DNA from: Pseudomonas silvicola | Lineage (GTDB): Bacteria > Pseudomonadota > Gammaproteobacteria > Pseudomonadales > Pseudomonadaceae | Assembly: GCF_026651855.1 (NCBI RefSeq) | Contig: NZ_CP093280.1 | Span: 3,140,001 to 3,204,000, forward strand | DNA: 64,000 bases | Direction: 5' to 3' | Shown here: in pieces, positions 25,593 through 33,460 of the stretch | Layout: the number at the start of each line of letters is the position of its first letter | Position numbering within the stretch: position 1 is the stretch's first letter | Made by a program: the position numbers and the translations under genes | Notes under the pieces: model-generated | The model's database searches: none | Told to the model about the DNA's origin: nothing | What the model saw: only the letters and a program-made list of their open reading frames with translations

Positions 25593-26795
25593 TCAAAATC
25601 CGAACGCCAGCTTGGCGATTATGTTTTTCTGGACTTCCATCGCGCCGCCAAAAATGGTGCACGCGCGCAAATACATCAGGTCTGCGGTGACGCCAGGCGC
25701 ATAAGCCGGCCACAGTGGGTCGCCTGCCGGTTCGGCGTAGGCTTCGTCACGGCGATAGACGCGCAGGCTGCGCTGGCCCAACGCCTGGACCATCAGCTCA
25801 GTCAGCTTTTGTTGCAGAGAAGAACCACGAATCTTCAGCACCGAGGCGCAAGCGCCGATGGGGTGACGACTGGGCGCTTCGTGGGCGACCTTGAGCACCG
25901 ACCACTCCAGGGCCTCGACCTCCAGCCGCAGGGCGGCCAGTTTGCGAATGAACACAGGGTCAAGCAGGAGAGGGCGGCCGTCGTGTACTTCGCCGGCGGC
26001 GATCTCACGTATGCGCTCAAGGTCGGCGCGCGCTTTGTGAATGTCGGCGCTGGAGGTGCGTTCATTGGAAAGCAGGAACTTGGCCTGATTCCAGGCATTG
26101 CCCGGCTCGCCCAGAATGTTCTGCGCAGGCACTCTGACGTTGTCCAGAAACACTTCACAGGTCGAACCTTCGCCGTTGATCATGTCGATCTGGCGCACGG
26201 TCACGCCGGGACTGCGCATGTCGATGATCATCATTGAGATGCCCGCCTGAGGGCGTTCACCGGGTTCTGTTCTGACCAAAAAAAAGCCCTGTTCGCAGTA
26301 TTGCCCTTCGGTGGTCCAAAGCTTCTGCCCGTTGACGATGTAATGATCGCCGTCGAGCACTGCGCTGGTCTTGAGTGCGGCCAGGTCAGACCCCGCTCCG
26401 GGTTCAGAGAAGCCCTGGGCCCACATTTCTTCGCCTTTGAGGATGGCGGGCAAGTAGCGCTGTTTTTGCGCGTCCGAGCCGTAGGTATAGAGCACCGGCC
26501 CCAGCAGGCGCAGCCCCTGCCAGCGCAACTCCGGTGCCCCGGCCATCTTGCATTCATACTCAAAGATATGATTTTGCACGGGCGTCCAGCCGGTGCCGCC
26601 GTACTCGACCGGCCAGTGGGGCGCTGCCCAACCTTTTTCATACAAGACACGGTTCCACCAGCGACGGTCATCTTCATTCGGCGGATGCATGCCTGTGCGG
26701 CTGCGACGTACCACATCGGCGTTCAACGCCGATGTCAGAAAACCTCGTACCTGATCTCTAAATTCCCGTTCTTGCGGTGTTAAACCCAGTTCCAT
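25593..26795 (-). CDS. acyl-CoA dehydrogenase, alpha-type subunit (pair 1)
   Basis: This ACAD of 400 residues has the FSEPGAGSDLA flavin-site motif and the INGQKLWTT-like NGQKLWTT segment, and ends in FGGAMEVQKNIIA. In medium-chain enzymes the catalytic Glu stands where this motif has its first Gly, so the base must come from another position, as reported for steroid-type heteromeric ACADs. The ATG at 26795 sits 5 nt after AAGGAG. It lies between the dienoyl-reductase-like gene (25 bp upstream) and its beta-type partner, which begins 3 bp downstream. It would introduce an alpha,beta double bond in an acyl-CoA. Confidence 0.88.
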   Translation of the reverse strand: MELGLTPQEREFRDQVRGFLTSALNADVVRRSRTGMHPPNEDDRRWWNRVLYEKGWAAPHWPVEYGGTGWTPVQNHIFEYECKMAGAPELRWQGLRLLGPVLYTYGSDAQKQRYLPAILKGEEMWAQGFSEPGAGSDLAALKTSAVLDGDHYIVNGQKLWTTEGQYCEQGFFLVRTEPGERPQAGISMMIIDMRSPGVTVRQIDMINGEGSTCEVFLDNVRVPAQNILGEPGNAWNQAKFLLSNERTSSADIHKARADLERIREIAAGEVHDGRPLLLDPVFIRKLAALRLEVEALEWSVLKVAHEAPSRHPIGACASVLKIRGSSLQQKLTELMVQALGQRSLRVYRRDEAYAEPAGDPLWPAYAPGVTADLMYLRACTIFGGAMEVQKNIIAKLAFGF

Positions 26796-26820
26796 AGTCA
26801 CTCCTTACAGGGCCAGGCGT

Positions 26821-28836
26821 TCAGCAGGCCAGCGATTTAGGGGCAGAGGTGTTGGCACACAGGCCCAGCACCGCTTCGTAGGCGTCCTGCACGGCATCGC
26901 CGATGCGGCCGCCCTGGCGTGCATCGCCTATCGCGGCGAAGGGCACCCCGGCGGTGAGCAGCTGTTTCATCAGTCGGTCATCGGCCAGGCGTCCTTGAGC
27001 GATCACCACGCCCGCTGTGTGAACGCAGTGAACAGCCCCTTGCGCGTCGAGCAACTGGACGTGGCCAGTACCCTCGATGCGCTGAATGTGATGACGTTCA
27101 AGAATGTTGAGGCGAGGATTGCCCAGCAGGCGTTTGAGCAGGACCGAGCGATAGATGGGTTCTGCCGAACGTGCCAGTTGTTGACGGGGCGAGCGACTGA
27201 CCAGGACCACACGGTGCCCTCGCTCCAGCAACAGCTCGGCCGCTTCGCAACCGGTTTCGCCACCGCCGTAGACCATGATCTGGCGTATGCCGTCGGGTGC
27301 TGGCAGTGCAGGACCTTCGCCCATCAACAGCTCATAGGCGTCACGCACAATGTCGGTATCGCACCCTTCGATCTCAAAGCGCCGCGTGATCCCGCCGTTG
27401 GCCAGCATGACCACGGCAGGTGGCTCACCGATAACGGCGTTCAGGCCAGCCAGGGTGTTCAGTTGAACCTTGACCTGACTCCGTGACAGTTGGTGAGTGA
27501 GGTACTCTCGGTACCAGTCGAGCTTTTCCTTGAACGGCGGGGCTGCCGAAGCAATCAGGCCGCCTCCCAGGCGGGTGCGTTTTTCATACAGTTCGGTGGC
27601 AAAGCCTGCCTGCTCCAGCATCAGCGCCGCTGCCATCCCGCCCGGGCCGCCGCCGACCACGATTGCACGTTCGCCCCGGCGGGGGCCGGCATCGGGGAGG
27701 GCATCGAGTTCGCGTCCGCTGCGCGGATTTTCTGCACAGCCGATCCGGCCGTCAGCACCGCTGCTCATGCTCACGCAATAGTTGCAGGAAGTGCAGGGGC
27801 GGATGGCCTTATCATCGCCTTCGCGGGCTTTGTTTGCCCATTGCGGGTCGGCCAGGAGTGGGCGGCCCAGGGCGATCATGTCGGCGTCGCCGTCTGCGAG
27901 CGCTCGCTCGGCGGTTTGCGGCCAGCGGATCTGGCCGACGCTGATCACCGGCACATCCACTGCCTGACGAATGCGTCGTGCATACGGCAGGCGCCAGCCT
28001 TCAGGCATCGACATGGGTTCTACGACCTTGTCGAAGCTGGTCCAGCCCAGCCCTATGGACACATGCAGTGCGTCCAGTCCGGCGCTTACCAGTTTCGGGG
28101 CGATGCGGACCATGTCCTCGATGCCCAAGCCATCAGGGGTGAACTCGTCGGCCGACAGTCGGTAGATCAACGGCCGATCGCCGATGGCCTGGCGCACGCG
28201 GGCAATGACGCGGCGGGCAAAGCTCAACCGACGTTCTTCATCACCGCCCCACCGATCTTCGCGATGATTGCTGAACGGCGAAAGGAATGACGTCAACAGG
28301 TAACCGTGAGCGCCGTGCAGCTCAATGGCCTGATACCCCGCTTGCATGGCCAGCTCGGCGCAACGACCAAAATCCTCAATGACGCGCTCGATTTCAGCCT
28401 CGGTCATCGCCCGCGCGATCAGTCGTGACGGGTCGCGGCGCGAGGGAATGTCGCTGGGAGCAAGGGCTATCCCGCCCTGGATCAATTCACGTTTGGCACC
28501 CTGACCGCCATGTTGTAGTTGCAGGCAGGCCACCGAACCTGCGGCGGTAATGGCCTCCACCAGCCGTTGATGCCCGGCCAACTGGCTCATGGATTCAAGG
28601 GTGAGCTGACGGTGTTCAGACCGGCCCGTGGCGCCATCCACGCAGCAGAACTCGACGATGATCATGCCGGTGCCACCTTCGGCGCGAGCCTGATAAAAAG
28701 CGATCTGTTGCGCAGTGACATTGCCCTCGTGGCTGGCGAGGTTGGTGGACATGGGGGCCATGACGATACGGTTGGGAATCACCAGTGAGCGCACACGCAG
28801 AGGCTCGAACAGATGCGGATAGCGGAGGGAGGTCAT
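26821..28836 (-). CDS. 2,4-dienoyl-CoA-reductase-like NADH:flavin oxidoreductase
   Basis: The 671-residue protein has the full domain series of the 2,4-dienoyl-CoA reductase family. It begins with an old-yellow-enzyme barrel with HGAHGYL near 174-180. Next come a cysteine cluster for a 4Fe-4S centre (Cys348, 351, 354 and 367), a FAD motif VVGGGPGGM near 390, and a second nucleotide motif YGGGETG. The spacing of the third cysteine is one residue shorter than the common CxxCxxxC form. It would reduce a conjugated or ring double bond using NAD(P)H. It is the first gene of the five-gene operon, with operator copy H about 75 bp upstream. Confidence 0.9.
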   Translation of the reverse strand: MTSLRYPHLFEPLRVRSLVIPNRIVMAPMSTNLASHEGNVTAQQIAFYQARAEGGTGMIIVEFCCVDGATGRSEHRQLTLESMSQLAGHQRLVEAITAAGSVACLQLQHGGQGAKRELIQGGIALAPSDIPSRRDPSRLIARAMTEAEIERVIEDFGRCAELAMQAGYQAIELHGAHGYLLTSFLSPFSNHREDRWGGDEERRLSFARRVIARVRQAIGDRPLIYRLSADEFTPDGLGIEDMVRIAPKLVSAGLDALHVSIGLGWTSFDKVVEPMSMPEGWRLPYARRIRQAVDVPVISVGQIRWPQTAERALADGDADMIALGRPLLADPQWANKAREGDDKAIRPCTSCNYCVSMSSGADGRIGCAENPRSGRELDALPDAGPRRGERAIVVGGGPGGMAAALMLEQAGFATELYEKRTRLGGGLIASAAPPFKEKLDWYREYLTHQLSRSQVKVQLNTLAGLNAVIGEPPAVVMLANGGITRRFEIEGCDTDIVRDAYELLMGEGPALPAPDGIRQIMVYGGGETGCEAAELLLERGHRVVLVSRSPRQQLARSAEPIYRSVLLKRLLGNPRLNILERHHIQRIEGTGHVQLLDAQGAVHCVHTAGVVIAQGRLADDRLMKQLLTAGVPFAAIGDARQGGRIGDAVQDAYEAVLGLCANTSAPKSLAC

Positions 28837-28911
28837 TGTCGGTCCTCGGGCGTGTTCGGGCTTGGCCGAGGGGTACGCAACCCCCGGACAACCGAATTCA
28901 TTATGATTGTG

Positions 28912-28932
28912 TAGCTGACGATATATTAGTTA
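28912..28932. promoter_or_regulatory. shared 21-bp operator, copy H
   Basis: The half-sites are TAGCTGAC and ATTAGTTA with a 5-bp spacer. It is the copy nearest the dienoyl-reductase/dehydrogenase operon on the minus strand. Confidence 0.75.
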
Positions 28933-29048
28933 TTTACGCTTTTCCAGTCTTGCCGATACCGTGGTTGCTCATTTTCAACGCGAGACCATGGCGGCCAATA
29001 CCAAGCAAAGAATCCGGGTGTTGAAAGGTGCGAAAAAACGCTTGTTAA

Positions 29049-29069
29049 TAGCTGACTATGTGTTAGCTT
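29049..29069. promoter_or_regulatory. shared 21-bp operator, copy I
   Basis: The half-sites are TAGCTGAC and GTTAGCTT, which mirror each other well around the 5-bp spacer. The copy is about 125 bp before the DUF1302 gene. Confidence 0.8.
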
Positions 29070-29194
29070 AATTTCAGGTGTCGCATGGGTGACGGTCTTC
29101 TGGGCAGCACCTGAGATGCACTTCCTGAGAGGCTGGCGAGCCTGCGGGCCGCGCCAAAAAAATAAAAACCGATCAAAGTCGGAGAAGCAGCCAA

Positions 29195-30901
29195 GTGAAG
29201 ACAACACAACGATGTGTACGCGTTTCAAGGGATGTGGCCGGGAGTGGACGTGCCCCTCGGACCATTGCAATGCTGCTGGGCGCTGCCTGTTGCCCAATGG
29301 TCAATGCGATGCCAATCGACGTCGGCAATCCTGACCTCGATGTGCGTTGGGACAACACCATTCGCTATAACGCCGGCTGGAGGATGGAGGGGCAGAAGTC
29401 TGGCTTCGAGAATTCGCCGTTCTACGACGACACCGAACACAAGTTTGATCGCGGCGATATGGTCACCAACCGGTTGGACGTAGTCTCCGAACTGGACGTG
29501 ATCTGGCGTCAGGAGAACGGTTTCCGGATCAGCGCCGCAGGTTGGTATGACGATGCCTACCAGGACAGTGCACAGCCCAACTCGGCACTGGGCGCCAGCG
29601 GCAACTACAAGAACAACCATTACAATGGCTACGCCGACCGCTACATCGCCGGTCCTTCGGGGGAGATCCTCGACGCGTTCGTGTTCACCAATTTTGCGTT
29701 GGGCAGTGCCAACGTCAACCTCAAGGCGGGGCAGCACAACGTCTATTGGGGCGAGTCGCTGTACTCCATTGGTAACAGCATCGCCTATTCGCAAGGTCCG
29801 ATTGACACGATCAAGTCAGCCACCAGCCCCGGCGCTGAAGCCAAAGAGCTGTTCCTGCCACTCAAACAAGTGTCAACGGAAATCCAGCTGACTGATGAGC
29901 TGTCGGTCGGTGCGCAATACCTGTTGGACTGGAAGCCGTTCCGCCTGGTCCCGGGCGGTACGTATTTCGCCCCGTCAGACGGGTCGCGCTCGGATTACGG
30001 CAACACCACGGCCGCAGGGTTTCAGATCCCTAACGGTGACGATTTCGAGCCTGCTCACCAGTCCGGCAACTTCGGTGTGAATCTGCACTGGTCGCCTTAC
30101 TGGCTTGGCGGTACCGCCGGGCTGTACTACCGCAAGTTCGACGAAAAACTGCCGTGGAGTTTCACCCAGATTGGCTTGGTCGGAGGGCGTCCGGTACCGC
30201 AAGCGATTCGTCTGGGATATGCCCGCGACACCGAGCTGTATGGCATCAGTCTCTCGAAGAATATCGGGGTCGTGAGTGTTGGCAGTGAAATTTCGTATCG
30301 CAAGAACACGGCACTCAACTCGGTCGCCGGATATACCGTCTTCTCCGCCACCGGCGATCCCTCATACAGCGATATTGAAGGGGCGCGAGGCAACAGTTTG
30401 CACGCCCTGGTTAACGGCATCTATCTGCTGCCCAAGACTTTCCTGTGGGATGGCGGTACGTTGCAGGGCGAGTTGACCTATAACCATCTGCAGAGCATCA
30501 CCGAAAACGAGAACCGCTTTAACGGGCGCGGGTACGGTTGCACGACGGCTTACACAAAGAGCTGCGCCGATACCCATTCCCTCGGGATGCAGGTGGGTTT
30601 CACGCCTGAATGGCCGCAGTTGTTTCCCGGCTGGGACGTGTCGATGCCTACCAGCCTTGCGTACGGGCTGAACGGTAACAGCCCGACGTTGGGCGGAACC
30701 AACGAAGGCGCCTATAACTATTCGGTTGGCGTTGCAGGAAAGTGGAAAAACCTGCACACCTTTACACTGCGCTGGGTCGACTCCCATGCCGATTACGGGA
30801 AAGACCCGACGACCCGTTACGTGACCAATGCGTACACCAACGGTTCGGCGGTCCAGAACGGCCATGGCTGGCTGTCGCTCTCGTACAAGACAACATTCTG
30901 A
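29195..30901 (+). CDS. DUF1302 family outer-membrane-type protein
   Basis: This 568-residue protein begins with a basic leader and a hydrophobic segment ending in VNA, a plausible signal peptidase I site, so it is exported. The mature part is rich in aromatic and alternating beta-strand-like stretches, and the chain ends in TTF, as do many outer-membrane barrels. DUF1302 proteins are regularly found next to DUF1329 proteins in pseudomonads near genes for hydrophobic substrates. The GTG start follows GGAG about 10 nt upstream; no ATG precedes the signal peptide in this frame. It heads an operon of six genes. A role in substrate passage across the outer membrane is inference. Confidence 0.85.
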   Translation: MKTTQRCVRVSRDVAGSGRAPRTIAMLLGAACCPMVNAMPIDVGNPDLDVRWDNTIRYNAGWRMEGQKSGFENSPFYDDTEHKFDRGDMVTNRLDVVSELDVIWRQENGFRISAAGWYDDAYQDSAQPNSALGASGNYKNNHYNGYADRYIAGPSGEILDAFVFTNFALGSANVNLKAGQHNVYWGESLYSIGNSIAYSQGPIDTIKSATSPGAEAKELFLPLKQVSTEIQLTDELSVGAQYLLDWKPFRLVPGGTYFAPSDGSRSDYGNTTAAGFQIPNGDDFEPAHQSGNFGVNLHWSPYWLGGTAGLYYRKFDEKLPWSFTQIGLVGGRPVPQAIRLGYARDTELYGISLSKNIGVVSVGSEISYRKNTALNSVAGYTVFSATGDPSYSDIEGARGNSLHALVNGIYLLPKTFLWDGGTLQGELTYNHLQSITENENRFNGRGYGCTTAYTKSCADTHSLGMQVGFTPEWPQLFPGWDVSMPTSLAYGLNGNSPTLGGTNEGAYNYSVGVAGKWKNLHTFTLRWVDSHADYGKDPTTRYVTNAYTNGSAVQNGHGWLSLSYKTTF

Positions 30902-30937
30902 TTGCGTTTGATTGGTTGGCCGATGAAGGAGTAATCG

Positions 30938-32317
30938 ATGAATAACAAGAACAAGATCATGCTCGGCGCCCTGGGACTGATGTTCCTGGGACAGGCGATG
31001 GCAGCCCCCTCTGAAGATGAAATCGCCCAATTGGGCAACAGCCTGACCCCCATGGGTGCGATCAAGGCGGCCAATGCCGATGGCAGTATCCCTGCGTGGA
31101 CGGGGGGCGTTTGCAAACCGCCAGCGGACTACAAGCCGATCATGGGCGAGAAGGGCGGCTCACCCTATGCCGACCTGTTCGCCAATGAGAAACCGCTGTT
31201 TGTCATCACCGCCGCGAACATGGCCAAGTATGAAAAACAGCTGGACGAAGGCAACAGAGAGCTGCTCAAACGTTACCCCGACACTTACAAAGTAGAGGTG
31301 TATCCGTCTCACCGCACCGCCTGTTATCCGCAGTACGTCTACGACAACACCATCAAGAATGTCAGAAAGCCCAAGCTGGTCGGCCCTGCGCCCGGCGTGG
31401 CGGACGCACATGCTCAGGTGCCGTTCCCGATTCCCAAGTCTGGCTATGAGGTCATGTGGAACGCGCTGTTGCGCTACGAAGTGCCGTACATGGAAGGTAG
31501 CCAGGACGCTTACCTGGTCGATTCGTCCGGTGGCACGACACTGACCAGCACCCAGACCATTGCCAACCGTAATCTGTACTGGGACAACTCGATTGATAAG
31601 GTGCCAGACAACCAGCCTTACTGGGCCCTGATTGCGACCACCACGGCACCCTCGTCGCAGGTGGGCACCAAGCAAATGCGCCACGCATTTCTGGACCCCG
31701 ATCAGCGCGACTCCATGGCCTGGTCCTATATTCCGGGGCAACGTCGGGTACGCCTGGCACCTGAGTTCAAGTACGACACCGTCAGTACCACCAGTGGCGG
31801 GATTCTGCTGTTCGATGAGATCCAGGGCTTCGACGGCAAGATGGACAAGTTCGACTTCAAATTGCTTGGCCGTCGAGAAATGTACGTCCCTTATAACGAT
31901 TACAAGGCATGGGCCGCCAGCAATGAGCAGATCAACACGGCCAAACACATCAACCCTGACATGATGCGTTGGGAGCTGCACCGCGTGTGGGTGGTCGAGG
32001 GCACCCTCAAGGCAGGCGAGCGTCACGTGCAGAAGGTCAAACGCTTCTACATCGACGAAGACAGCTGGACATTCCTCGCTTACAACGCCGAGGACCAGTC
32101 CGGCAAGATCCAGCACGTCATGCACTTTCCGGCGATTCAGCAGTATGAAAAACCAGCCTTCCGCAGTAGCCAATACATGCTCTACGACCTGAGCAAAGGG
32201 GTCTACAGCAACGGTTCGATGATGGGGTCGCCCGGCCGCACAGGCTTCTATGCCGTCAAGCCCTGGTCGGACAACTTCTTCACGCCCAGCTCCCTGGCCG
32301 GTACAGGTGTGCGCTGA
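30938..32317 (+). CDS. DUF1329 family exported protein
   Basis: The 459-residue protein has a clear signal peptide (MLGALGLMFLGQAMA, cleaved before APSED), so it acts in the periplasm or at the outer membrane. The rest is soluble and matches the DUF1329 pattern, including KYDTVSTTSGGI and many aromatic residues. It starts 36 bp after DUF1302 and is followed by a terminator-like hairpin before the YCF48 gene. Its biochemical role is unknown. The constant pairing with DUF1302 and an RND permease suggests a periplasmic carrier for a hydrophobic compound. Confidence 0.87.
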   Translation: MNNKNKIMLGALGLMFLGQAMAAPSEDEIAQLGNSLTPMGAIKAANADGSIPAWTGGVCKPPADYKPIMGEKGGSPYADLFANEKPLFVITAANMAKYEKQLDEGNRELLKRYPDTYKVEVYPSHRTACYPQYVYDNTIKNVRKPKLVGPAPGVADAHAQVPFPIPKSGYEVMWNALLRYEVPYMEGSQDAYLVDSSGGTTLTSTQTIANRNLYWDNSIDKVPDNQPYWALIATTTAPSSQVGTKQMRHAFLDPDQRDSMAWSYIPGQRRVRLAPEFKYDTVSTTSGGILLFDEIQGFDGKMDKFDFKLLGRREMYVPYNDYKAWAASNEQINTAKHINPDMMRWELHRVWVVEGTLKAGERHVQKVKRFYIDEDSWTFLAYNAEDQSGKIQHVMHFPAIQQYEKPAFRSSQYMLYDLSKGVYSNGSMMGSPGRTGFYAVKPWSDNFFTPSSLAGTGVR

Positions 32318-32331
32318 TTTCAGCGCCAGAC

Positions 32332-32355
32332 GGGGGAAACCTGTTTCCCCCTTTT
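32332..32355 (+). terminator. intercistronic terminator-like hairpin
   Basis: An 8-bp stem (GGGGGAAA with TTTCCCCC) and a CCTG loop are followed directly by TTTT. It lies within the operon, 15 bases after the DUF1329 stop and just before the YCF48 ribosome-binding site. It could lower expression of the downstream RND and ligase genes. Confidence 0.7.
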
Positions 32356-32369
32356 GCAGTGGAGGTGCA

Positions 32370-33434
32370 ATGAACGTTTTATATAGCGTCTCGTTAGGCC
32401 TTTTGTGCGCGAGCCTCATGTCCGGGCCGGCCCAGGCGGAGACTGGGTTCAAGGACCCGCTGGATGTGCCCGCGCTGCAAATTCGCAATGTCGAATCGGC
32501 ACATTTCAGTGCGGTCACGGCAGCGGGCTCGCGGCTGATAGCTGTCGGGGCAGGTGGCATGATCGCGATCTCCGACGATCAGGGCACCCATTGGACGCAA
32601 GTCCAGGCACCGGCCTCATCCGATCTGCTGGCTGTGTTCTTCCCTACTGCGCAGCAAGGTTGGGCGGTGGGGCACGATGGATTGGTGATGCACAGTGCCG
32701 ATGGCGGTAACACCTGGGTCAAGCAGTTCGATGGCCTGCAAGCCAGCCAGCAATTGCTGGCGCAGTACAGCGCTCAAGCCCAGTCAGGCGATGCAGATGC
32801 ACAGGCGTTGCTGGACGGAGTAAAGCTCAACTATCAAGACGGCCCTGAGCAGGCGTTGATGGATGTGTGGTTTGCCGATGCGCTGAATGGTTTCGTGGTG
32901 GGCACGTTTGGCACGCTGTTCGCCACCCAGGATGGCGGCAAGACCTGGACCTCCTGGATGGAGAGGGTCGACAACCCCGAGTTCCTGCATTTTCTGGCTA
33001 TTAGCGGGGATGGCGACAACCTGTACATCGCGTCTGAAAGAGGGGTCGTGTTCAAGCTGGACAAGGCCACGCAACGGTTCGTCACGTTGCAAACAGGCTA
33101 TGCCGGTACCTTCTTCGCGATCAGTGCCGCCCACGGCAACGTGGTGGCGGCCGGGTTGCGCGGTAGCGTGTTCAGTTCCGCTGATCAAGGCCAGAGCTGG
33201 CGCTCCATTCCCAGCGGCACCGCGACGGCGTTGACCGGCGTGCAGGCACTGGCCGATGGGCGTTATTTACTGTCCAGCGTCGATGGGCGCCTGTTGTTGA
33301 GTGACGCCGGCCTCAAAGGGTTCACGTCCGTGAAAACCCAACGCGGCGGGCGCTTCACCAGCGTTGCACAAAACGGTCAGGGATCCGCGGTCACCGTGGG
33401 CTACTCGGGTGTCCGGCTCGTGGAACTGAACTGA
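32370..33434 (+). CDS. YCF48/HCF136-like beta-propeller, exported
   Basis: This protein of 354 residues has a signal peptide ending in AQA before ETGF, then repeated blades with the pattern G-D-x-G-x-x-W (for example DDQGTHW, ADGGNTW, QDGGKTW and ADQGQSW). This is the sialidase/YCF48-type propeller first described in a photosystem II assembly factor; in heterotrophs it is an envelope protein of unknown role. The ATG at 32370 sits 4 nt after GGAGG. It lies between DUF1329 and the RND permease in one operon and may act as a periplasmic assembly or adaptor subunit of that transporter. Confidence 0.87.
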   Translation: MNVLYSVSLGLLCASLMSGPAQAETGFKDPLDVPALQIRNVESAHFSAVTAAGSRLIAVGAGGMIAISDDQGTHWTQVQAPASSDLLAVFFPTAQQGWAVGHDGLVMHSADGGNTWVKQFDGLQASQQLLAQYSAQAQSGDADAQALLDGVKLNYQDGPEQALMDVWFADALNGFVVGTFGTLFATQDGGKTWTSWMERVDNPEFLHFLAISGDGDNLYIASERGVVFKLDKATQRFVTLQTGYAGTFFAISAAHGNVVAAGLRGSVFSSADQGQSWRSIPSGTATALTGVQALADGRYLLSSVDGRLLLSDAGLKGFTSVKTQRGGRFTSVAQNGQGSAVTVGYSGVRLVELN

Positions 33435-33460
33435 CCTGATCACAATAAAAAGAGGCAACC

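Larger units (their letters stand above)
28837..29194. other. intergenic divergent promoter region with two operator copies
   Basis: This 358-bp stretch separates the dienoyl-reductase operon from the DUF1302 operon. It contains operator copies H and I, about 116 bp apart, and several AT-rich patches suitable for promoters. I see no convincing small gene or structured RNA in it. Confidence 0.75.

Noticed and set aside
31160-32560. 466-codon open frame opposite DUF1329 and YCF48
   Set aside because: It spans two well-supported exported proteins on the other strand, and its translation shows no recognisable domain.
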